14,012 bases of DNA. It comes from an uncultured Clostridia bacterium. Its GTDB lineage: Bacteria > Bacillota > Clostridia > Christensenellales > Borkfalkiaceae. The stretch covers positions 1-14,012 of the forward strand of contig CAMWQS010000034.1 of the NCBI GenBank assembly GCA_947176485.1. The letters run 5' to 3'. This document shows, one piece after another, positions 1 through 6,421 of this stretch (the stretch's first letter is position 1; each line of letters begins with the position of its first letter). The notes under the pieces are model-generated. The model saw only the letters and a list, made by a program, of their open reading frames with translations. It had not been told where the DNA came from and did not search any database. The position numbers were made by a program, and so were the translations under genes.

Positions 1-1410
1 GATTACTACGTGCTTTGACGGTTTGCCGCAGATGGCACATTTCTTTGCGGTTTCGCCTTCGGCGAATACACGCGCCGTTGCTTGCGCGTAGGACTTTACT
101 TTGTCCTCGCACTCGCGGCAGCCGCACCAACCCGCCTTTACGAAGTTGCCGCCGTCAACGCCCTTCAATATCTCGTCAAGGTCGTCGGCGTAGACTATGC
201 GGTTATCGCGGCGGACCTTGGCCGCCTCCAACATATTCTTTTGAACGGTTGCAAGCAAGCCTTGTACCGTCTCGGTAAGTCCGTCAAAGGAATACGAGTT
301 CTTTTCAAGCGTATCGCGACGGAAGATAAGCGCGTTGCCCTCCTCAATGTCGCGGGGTCCTAATTCTATTCTTAAAGGCACGCCCTTCATTTCCCACTCG
401 TTGAACTTCCAACCTGGTGAATTGTCCGAATCGTCAAGCTTGACGCGCAAGCCCGCCTTTTCAAGCTGAGCTTTAACCTCGGCACACTTTTCCAAAACGC
501 CGCCTTTTTTTGCCGCGATGGGAACGATTACGACTTGCACGGGCGCAACCACGGGCGGGAGAACCAAACCTCGCTGGTCTCCGTGAGCCATTATAAGTGC
601 ACCGATAAGCCTTGTGGATACGCCGAAGCTTGTGGTATACGCGTACTTTTGCGCGCCGTCCTTATCGAGGAATTTAATATCGAAAGCCTTTGCAAAGTTC
701 TGGCCCAAAAAGTGCGTCGTGCCTGCTTGAAGGCTTTTGCCGTCCTTCATCATTGCTTCCATACCGTAGGTTGCAACTGCGCCCGCAAACTTCTCCTTTT
801 CGGTCTTTCTGCCCGTTATTACGGGAATTGCAAGGCAGTTTTCGGCAAATTCCTTGTAGACTGCAAGCATTTTTGCGGTTTCGGCTTCGGCTTCTTCTTG
901 TGAAGAATGCGCCGAGTGCCCTTCTTGCCACAAGAATTCGGAGGTTCTTAAAAACGGGCGGGTGGTCTTTTCCCAACGCATAACGTTTGCCCATTGATTG
1001 ATTAAAATGGGCAGCTCGCGGTAGGACTGCAACCATTTGGAGTACATATTGCCTATTATCGTTTCGGACGTGGGGCGGATAGCCAAAGGCTCGGCGAGCT
1101 CTTCGCCGCCGGCGTGGGTAACTACCGCAACCTCGGGCGCGAAGCCTTCAACGTGCTCTGCTTCCTTAGTGAAAAAGCTCATGGGGATAAGCAGAGGGAA
1201 ATACGCGTTTTCATAGCCGTTTTCTTTAAAGCGTTTGTTAAGCTCGGCTTGAATGTTTTCCCAGATGGCGTAGCCGTACGGGCGGATAACCATACTGCCC
1301 TTGACGGGGCCGTAGTCGACGAGTTTGGTCTTGATAACTACGTCGGTATACCACTGGGGGAAGTCCTTTTCAATATCCGCGATTTGTTCAACAAAATTTT
1401 CTTTTGCCAT
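1..1410 (-). CDS. proS: Prolyl-tRNA synthetase, archaeal/eukaryotic type, 3' end cut by window edge
   Basis: Attaches proline to tRNA-Pro in the cytoplasm. The frame stays open for 470 codons from an ATG at 1410 to the left edge, so it has no stop in the window. Class II synthetase signatures are visible: RWEKTTRPFLRTSEFLWQEG (about 145-164) containing motif 2, a PTSET segment at about 113-117, and a motif-3-like stretch with LRIELGPRDIEEG. The C-terminal part carries a cysteine zinc-type module, CGCRECE followed by CAICGKPSKH, typical of the archaeal/eukaryotic-like ProRS found in many Clostridia. The bacterial-type enzyme, with its inserted editing domain, is excluded. The family is usually near 480 residues, so only about ten residues should be missing. 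AAGAGG lies 10 nt before the ATG and supports this start. The gene is divergent from the phosphohexomutase and has its own extended -10 promoter. No T-box leader fits in the short upstream region. Confidence 0.96.
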   Translation of the reverse strand, partial: MAKENFVEQIADIEKDFPQWYTDVVIKTKLVDYGPVKGSMVIRPYGYAIWENIQAELNKRFKENGYENAYFPLLIPMSFFTKEAEHVEGFAPEVAVVTHAGGEELAEPLAIRPTSETIIGNMYSKWLQSYRELPILINQWANVMRWEKTTRPFLRTSEFLWQEGHSAHSSQEEAEAETAKMLAVYKEFAENCLAIPVITGRKTEKEKFAGAVATYGMEAMMKDGKSLQAGTTHFLGQNFAKAFDIKFLDKDGAQKYAYTTSFGVSTRLIGALIMAHGDQRGLVLPPVVAPVQVVIVPIAAKKGGVLEKCAEVKAQLEKAGLRVKLDDSDNSPGWKFNEWEMKGVPLRIELGPRDIEEGNALIFRRDTLEKNSYSFDGLTETVQGLLATVQKNMLEAAKVRRDNRIVYADDLDEILKGVDGGNFVKAGWCGCRECEDKVKSYAQATARVFAEGETAKKCAICGKPSKHVVI

Positions 1411-1443
1411 AGAAAGCAAACCTCTTAATTAATATTCGTTTGA

Positions 1444-1452
1444 ATTATAACA
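1444..1452 (-). promoter_or_regulatory. Extended -10 promoter of proS
   Basis: On the minus strand this reads TGTTATAAT, a perfect -10 hexamer with the extended TGN element. The -35 region 17 bp upstream (TTTATT) is weak, as expected for an extended -10 promoter. Transcription would start near 1437, giving a leader of about 27 nt that contains the AAGAGG ribosome binding site at 1421-1426. Assigned by motif only. Confidence 0.6.
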
Positions 1453-1476
1453 CAAGAAAGCCGAAAAATAAAGGAT

Positions 1477-1522
1477 TTTAAAGGCGTTTGGTAAAGTTAT
1501 GCGGTAAAAAAATTTAAAGGCG
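1477..1522. repeat. 10-bp direct repeat, two copies 36 bp apart
   Basis: TTTAAAGGCG occurs at 1477-1486 and again at 1513-1522, just upstream of the phosphohexomutase -35 box and within the divergent promoter region. It could be a pair of regulator sites or chance in an AT-rich spacer. No known operator was recognised. Confidence 0.3.
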
Positions 1523-1538
1523 ATTTCTCCTCAAACAC

Positions 1539-1567
1539 TTGTAAAACAGTGCTAAATATTATATAAT
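1539..1567 (+). promoter_or_regulatory. Sigma-A promoter of the phosphohexomutase-transketolase operon
   Basis: TTGTAA at 1539-1544 and TATAAT at 1562-1567 are separated by exactly 17 bp, a near-consensus housekeeping promoter. The expected start of transcription, about 7 nt past the -10 box, falls at 1574-1576, on or next to the ATG at 1576. This implies a leaderless or nearly leaderless message. Confidence 0.7.
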
Positions 1568-1575
1568 ACGGATAT

Positions 1576-3075
1576 ATGCAATTCAAAGAATTGAAAAAAC
1601 TTAAAAGCGGCACGGACGTCCGCGGCGTTGCCGTTGAGGGCGAGCTGCCCGTAAACCTTACGGACGAAGCCGTTCGGATTATCGTAAACGCATTTGTAAA
1701 GTGGCTTTCTTTAAAGTTTAATAAAAACAAATTCAGAATTGCTATCGGCAACGACAGCCGCGTTTCGGCAGAAAGAATAGTTACGGCGGCGAAGAACGCA
1801 CTGTTATCTTGCGGGTGCGACGTTGTATATACCGGGCTTTCTTCCACCCCGTCGATGTTCATTTTGTTGAAAAGTTCGGGCTGGGGCGTGGACGCTTCGA
1901 TTATGGTTACCGCCTCTCATATGCCTTACGACAGAAACGGGTTGAAGTTCTTCACCCCCGAGGGCGGGCTTGACGGCAAGGATATAGAAAATATTTTACG
2001 CATTGCTGCGGACGGCGGTTTCCTTTCTGGCGAGGGCAGTTACGCGGAAAAGTCTTTTATGGACGAGTACTCGCAAATCCTCGTTAACACGGTTGAAGGC
2101 GCGTGCGGCAAACAGCCTTTGAAGGGCAAGAAAATTATAGTTGACGCGGGCAACGGCGCGGGCGGGTTCTTTGCCGAAAAGGTTTTAAAGCCTTTGGGCG
2201 CAGATACTTGCGGCAGTCAGTTTTTGGAACCGAACGGCTACTTCCCCAACCATATACCAAACCCCGAAGATAAAGTTGCCATTGCAAGCATATCCTCCGC
2301 GGTGATACGCGAAAAAGCCGACCTTGGGATAATCTTCGATACCGACGTGGACAGGGCGGCTTGCGTTGATAAAAACGGCGGCGAAATAAACAGAAACGCG
2401 TTAATTGCGTTAGTTTCAGCCATACTGTTAAAGGACGAGCCCGGCACTATCGTAACAGACAGCGTAACGAGCGACGGGCTTACAGAGTTTATAGAGAGCC
2501 TTGGCGGCAAGCATTTAAGATACAAGCGCGGCTATAAGAACGTCATCGACAAGTGCAAGGAGCTAAACGGAAACGGCGAGTACTCACCGTTGGCGATAGA
2601 AACATCCGGGCACGCGGCGTTTAAAGAAAATTATTATCTTGACGACGGTGCGTACCTTATCACGAAAATTCTTATTAGTCTTGCGCTGCAAGCGAAAGAG
2701 GGCAAAGATTTAACCTCGCTTATATCCACCCTTAAAAGGCCCGTTGAAGAATGCGAAGTGCGTATTACCTTTAACGAAAAGAGCGTCGACTTTAAAAAAG
2801 AGGGCGCGATGGTTATAGAAGATTTAAAAGTAATTGCCCGTAGCGACGAAAATATGGTTTTATCGCCCGAAAACCACGAGGGCGTTAGGATAAACTTAAA
2901 AGAAGGAAAAGGCGGTTGGCTGCTTGTAAGAATGAGCGTTCACGACCCCGTTATGCCGATAAACTTTGAAAGCAACTATAAAGGCGGCAACGTTGCCGCG
3001 GCGAAAACGCTTTTGAAGATTTTAGAGGGCTACCCCTTCCTTGAACTTAAAAACTTGAAAAATATTACGACTTAA
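1576..3075 (+). CDS. Alpha-D-phosphohexomutase (phosphoglucomutase/phosphomannomutase family)
   Basis: Interconverts sugar 1- and 6-phosphates through a phosphoserine in the cytoplasm, supplying nucleotide-sugar precursors for cell envelope glycans or linking them to glycolysis. The 499 residues show the four family signatures: the active-site loop TASHMP with catalytic Ser at residue 114, the metal-binding loop DTDVDR at 255-260, the sugar-specificity loop ETSGH at 342-346, and a C-terminal phosphate-binding region around RMSVHDPVMPINFES (452-466). An N-terminal SGTDVRGVA (11-19) is also typical, which supports the start at 1576 because it lies near the N-terminus in relatives. No Shine-Dalgarno sequence precedes the ATG, and the -10 box ends only 8 nt upstream. 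The next in-frame candidate is TTG at 1591, also without a clear ribosome site. It is followed 12 nt later by transketolase, so the two form an operon. Glucose versus mannose specificity cannot be decided from motifs. Confidence 0.93.
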   Translation: MQFKELKKLKSGTDVRGVAVEGELPVNLTDEAVRIIVNAFVKWLSLKFNKNKFRIAIGNDSRVSAERIVTAAKNALLSCGCDVVYTGLSSTPSMFILLKSSGWGVDASIMVTASHMPYDRNGLKFFTPEGGLDGKDIENILRIAADGGFLSGEGSYAEKSFMDEYSQILVNTVEGACGKQPLKGKKIIVDAGNGAGGFFAEKVLKPLGADTCGSQFLEPNGYFPNHIPNPEDKVAIASISSAVIREKADLGIIFDTDVDRAACVDKNGGEINRNALIALVSAILLKDEPGTIVTDSVTSDGLTEFIESLGGKHLRYKRGYKNVIDKCKELNGNGEYSPLAIETSGHAAFKENYYLDDGAYLITKILISLALQAKEGKDLTSLISTLKRPVEECEVRITFNEKSVDFKKEGAMVIEDLKVIARSDENMVLSPENHEGVRINLKEGKGGWLLVRMSVHDPVMPINFESNYKGGNVAAAKTLLKILEGYPFLELKNLKNITT

Positions 3076-3087
3076 GGAGAAACGACA

Positions 3088-5097
3088 ATGTCTATAAACA
3101 CGAAATGTATAGACACCATTAGGGTGATTTCGGCGGAAGCCATTCAACGCGCTAAATCGGGACACCCCGGTATTTGCCTTGGCGCGGCACCTATCGGCTT
3201 TGAGGTATTCAAAGACTTTTTGAAGTTTAACAGCGAGAACCCCCATTGGGACAACCGTGACAGGTTCGTTCTTTCTGCGGGGCACGGCTCGATGCTTTTA
3301 TACTCGCTTTTGCACCTTTTCGGTTACGACTTAAATAAACAGGACTTGATGAGCTTCCGTCAATTGGGTTCGCGTACGCCCGGGCATCCCGAGTACGGTT
3401 TAACCGACGGCGTTGAAGTTTCAACTGGTCCTTTGGGACAAGGCTTAGGCAACGCGGTCGGCTTCGCGCTTGCGGAAGCGCACCTCGCTTCGATTTTCAA
3501 CCGCCCCGACTATCCTATCGTAGACCACTTCACATACGTATTGTGCGGCGAGGGTTGCCTTGAAGAAGGCTTGGGCTACGAAGCTTGCTCGTTTGCGGGC
3601 ACGCAAAAGCTTGGAAAGCTTATCCTTTTATACGATAAAAACAACATAACCATTGAGGGCGATATCAACTCCTCCTTCAACGAGGACGTTGCAACGCGCT
3701 TTTGCGGGCAGGGCTGGCAGGTTATACGCGTGCCCAACGCGAACGACCTTGCGGTATTGAAGTGCGCAATCGAACGCGCCAAGAGTGATTTGACGCGTCC
3801 TTCGATTATTATCTGTACCTCAAAAATCGGCTGCGGCAGTCCCCTTGAAGGCAGCGAAAAAATTCACGGCGCGCCCATGGGCGAGGAAAACCTTGCTAAA
3901 TTTAAAGAAAGCCTTGGCTGGACGGAAGAGCCTTTTGAAGTGCCCGAGGACGTAAAAGACTACTGCCGTGAAATTGCCGATGAAAAGCGCGTTTACGAAA
4001 AGGAATGGAACGAGCTTTTTGCACGCTATCAAAGGGCTTACCCCGAGCTTGCGGAAAAGTACAAAAACTATATGAACGGCTACGAACTTGATTATACCGA
4101 GCTGTTCAGCAAATTCGACTTTTCTTCACCCGAGGCGTCGAGGGCTTCCGGCGGAAAGATTTTAAACGAAATTGCAAAGCACATACCCAACCTTTTGTCG
4201 GGCTCGGCAGACCTTACGCCCTCTACTTTGACGGAGCTGAAATGTTCGGGAGTTTTCTCACCCGATAACAGGACTGGCAGGAATATCCGATTCGGTATCC
4301 GCGAACACGCTATGGCGGCGATATCCAACGGTATACAGCTGCACGGCGGGCTTAAAATGCTTTGCTCCACCTTCTTCTCATTCTCCGACTATATGAAGGG
4401 CGCAATAAGATTAAGCGGACTTATGAACGCACCCGTGATTTACGTGCTGACGCACGACTCGATAGGCGTTGGCGAGGACGGACCTTCCCATCAGCCTATG
4501 GAACAGCTTATCGCGCTTAGGTCTATACCCAACCTGAAGGTTTACCGCCCGTGCGACGGCAAGGAAACGCTTGCGGCGTACGTTTCGGCACTTACGGGGC
4601 AGTCGCCCACCGCTTTGGTGTTATCGAGGCAAGCACTCGGTCAGCACGAAAATTCGGGCATAAAGGCTATGACCGGCGGCTATATACTTGAGGACTGCAA
4701 GGGCACGCCCGACGTTATATTGATTGCAACCGGTTCCGAAGTTGACCTTTGCGTCGGTGCGAAAGAAATTCTTGAAGGCGAGGGCATAAAGGCACGCGTA
4801 GTATCTATGCCTTGCATCGAAGAATTTGAAAACCAGACCGAGGAATACAAGGAACACGTTCTGCCGAAAAGCGTTAAAGCGCGTGTGTGCGTAGAGGCGG
4901 CTTCCCACTACGCCTGGTACAAATACTGCCGCGACTACGGCGAAATTATAGCTATGCAAGGCTTCGGCGCTTCGGGCAAGGCACAAGCACTGTTCGAGCA
5001 TTTCGGCTTCACCAAAGAAAACGTTGCCGAGAAAGCAAGGCTTTCGCTTGAAAAAGTAGCAGACGACGAGGACGACGGCAAAAAGAAACGCAGATAA
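3088..5097 (+). CDS. tkt: Transketolase
   Basis: Thiamine-diphosphate enzyme of the non-oxidative pentose phosphate pathway that moves two-carbon units between ketose and aldose phosphates. The 669 residues match the usual full length. Visible in order: SGHPG with His26, SAGHG (His66), PGHPE (His100), the cofactor-binding segment from CGEGCLEEG (153-161) to YDKNNITIEG (182-191), KIHGAP (His260), the pyrimidine-domain REHAM with catalytic Glu406, GEDGPSHQPMEQL with His468, and a C-terminal domain with TGSEVDL. The metal-binding GDG is changed to GEG: residue 155 is Glu where Asp is expected. The C-terminus ends in a charged tail, ADDEDDGKKKRR, that ordinary transketolases lack. AAGGAG at 3074-3079 overlaps the stop of the upstream gene and lies 8 nt before the ATG, indicating translational coupling. 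A bidirectional terminator follows. Confidence 0.96.
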   Translation: MSINTKCIDTIRVISAEAIQRAKSGHPGICLGAAPIGFEVFKDFLKFNSENPHWDNRDRFVLSAGHGSMLLYSLLHLFGYDLNKQDLMSFRQLGSRTPGHPEYGLTDGVEVSTGPLGQGLGNAVGFALAEAHLASIFNRPDYPIVDHFTYVLCGEGCLEEGLGYEACSFAGTQKLGKLILLYDKNNITIEGDINSSFNEDVATRFCGQGWQVIRVPNANDLAVLKCAIERAKSDLTRPSIIICTSKIGCGSPLEGSEKIHGAPMGEENLAKFKESLGWTEEPFEVPEDVKDYCREIADEKRVYEKEWNELFARYQRAYPELAEKYKNYMNGYELDYTELFSKFDFSSPEASRASGGKILNEIAKHIPNLLSGSADLTPSTLTELKCSGVFSPDNRTGRNIRFGIREHAMAAISNGIQLHGGLKMLCSTFFSFSDYMKGAIRLSGLMNAPVIYVLTHDSIGVGEDGPSHQPMEQLIALRSIPNLKVYRPCDGKETLAAYVSALTGQSPTALVLSRQALGQHENSGIKAMTGGYILEDCKGTPDVILIATGSEVDLCVGAKEILEGEGIKARVVSMPCIEEFENQTEEYKEHVLPKSVKARVCVEAASHYAWYKYCRDYGEIIAMQGFGASGKAQALFEHFGFTKENVAEKARLSLEKVADDEDDGKKKRR

Positions 5098-5112
5098 ATT
5101 TTATAACGGTTG

Positions 5113-5148
5113 AAAAAAGCCGCCGCGCAATTTTGCGCGGCGGCTTTT
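5113..5148. terminator. Bidirectional intrinsic terminator between convergent operons
   Basis: A 12-bp GC-rich perfect inverted repeat (5119-5130 with 5133-5144) is flanked by six A on the left and four T on the right. It therefore forms a hairpin followed by a U-run on both strands. It sits between the stop of transketolase (plus strand) and the stop of the 421-residue gene (minus strand) and can serve both. Confidence 0.92.
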
Positions 5149-5155
5149 AATTATT

Positions 5156-6421
5156 TTACAATTTTTCGTTTTCGCGGGCGGTGGCGAGCATTAGCTTTAT
5201 GCGGTTTTCTTGGTTGACTTTGGTTGCCGAGGGGTCGTAGTCGACGGCAACGATGTTTTCGTCGGTATAGATAGATTTAAGGGTGCGGATAACGCCCTTG
5301 CCCGCTATGTGGTTGGGCAGACACCCGAAGGGCTGGGCGCAGACGATATTTTTGACGCCCGTTTCGGCAAGTGCAGCCATCTCGGCGGGAATAAGCCAGC
5401 CTTCACCCATCTTTACGCCTTGGTTTATAACCTTATCGGCACAGGCGCGGAGATGCTCGAAGTCGTGAACGGGCTCGAAGTTGCCGTCCTCTTTAAACTG
5501 CTTAATGACGTTAAGCTGCATACGGTGCACCAAATTATACACCGCCTTGTACGCAAGCGCCTTGTAGTGTCCGTGCCCGTAAAGCGTATAGTCGTTGACG
5601 ACGTTGATTATACAATAGAGAATAAAGTCCAAAAGCGCGGGCACGACTGGTTCACAGTTTTCGTTTAGTAAAAACCTTTCCAGCTCGTTATTGCCGAGTG
5701 AGGAATACTTGATGTAAATTTCCCCCACCACGCCGACTTTTATCTTCTTTTTGCCGGTCTTCTTTACTGCGGCGAAGATATCTATTATTTTCTTGTTGAT
5801 TTTTTTATAGTGGCGATAGCCGCCCTTTTCGAACTTGGATACGATGAAGCTTACCGCTTCGTCACGCACCCTGTCCGTTGCGCAGCTTTCCACTTCGTAA
5901 GGCTTGGTTTGATTATAGCACCACATTACGGTGTCGCCGTAGAGAATAGAAAAAGCAAGCTTGATAAACAGTTTTACGCCGATTTTGAAGGTACTTTCCT
6001 TTTCAAGCCCCGAAAAATTGATTGAAACTACGGGCACGTTGGGGAACTCGTTTTTTATCGCCTTGCGGATAAGGGGCATATAGTTCGAAGCCCTGCACCC
6101 GCCGCCCGTTTGAGTCATCATTATTGCGGTATGGTCTAAGTCGTACTTGCCGCTTTTAAGCGCGTCGATAAACTGACCGACGACGCAAAGGCACGGGTAA
6201 CAGGTGTCGTTATGAACGTGCTTTAAACCCTCGTCAATTACGGCGCGGGTTTCGTTTTTTAACACCTCTACGTCGTAGCCTTCAAGCCTTAGCACCTTTT
6301 CTATAATAAGGAAATGCCACGGAAGCATATCGGGGACGAGAATTTTATGGGTGCGTTTCATAGACTTGTCCCACTTGGGATATTCAGTTGTATAGTCTTT
6401 AAACGCCGTCTTTTCTTCCAT
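5156..6421 (-). CDS. HgdB/COG3581-like partner of the split acyl-CoA dehydratase activase-related protein
   Basis: A 421-residue protein resembling the C-terminal third of the large (about 1400-residue) activase-related proteins of Firmicutes, itself related to the 2-hydroxyacyl-CoA dehydratase subunit fold. Candidate iron-sulfur cysteines are clear: DTCYPCLC (Cys74, 77, 79), TGGGCRASNY (Cys109) and CAQPFGCLPNH (Cys361, 367). No signal peptide or membrane segment was seen, so it should be cytoplasmic. The ATG at 6421 lies inside the end of the 982-residue gene, with a 23-bp overlap, in the +1 frame. A GAGG 12 nt upstream could serve as ribosome site, and an in-frame TAG about 24 nt upstream prevents a longer start. 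Translational coupling and a shared complex are inferred. The natural substrate is unknown, and no dehydratase alpha/beta genes lie nearby. By family, the pair may carry out ATP-driven low-potential electron transfer, as in HgdC-HgdAB or double-cubane-cluster systems. Confidence 0.85.
   Translation of the reverse strand: MEEKTAFKDYTTEYPKWDKSMKRTHKILVPDMLPWHFLIIEKVLRLEGYDVEVLKNETRAVIDEGLKHVHNDTCYPCLCVVGQFIDALKSGKYDLDHTAIMMTQTGGGCRASNYMPLIRKAIKNEFPNVPVVSINFSGLEKESTFKIGVKLFIKLAFSILYGDTVMWCYNQTKPYEVESCATDRVRDEAVSFIVSKFEKGGYRHYKKINKKIIDIFAAVKKTGKKKIKVGVVGEIYIKYSSLGNNELERFLLNENCEPVVPALLDFILYCIINVVNDYTLYGHGHYKALAYKAVYNLVHRMQLNVIKQFKEDGNFEPVHDFEHLRACADKVINQGVKMGEGWLIPAEMAALAETGVKNIVCAQPFGCLPNHIAGKGVIRTLKSIYTDENIVAVDYDPSATKVNQENRIKLMLATARENEKL

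Noticed and set aside
15..1036. Open frames inside the proS region on both strands
   Set aside because: They are shadows of the real minus-strand prolyl-tRNA synthetase frame, which runs to the edge without a stop and shows clear family motifs.
1411..1575. T-box riboswitch before proS
   Set aside because: The leader is only about 27 nt and contains no stem I or T-box-like sequence.
3022..3285. Antisense minus-strand frame over the phosphohexomutase-transketolase junction
   Set aside because: It overlaps two strongly supported coding regions and has no family motif.
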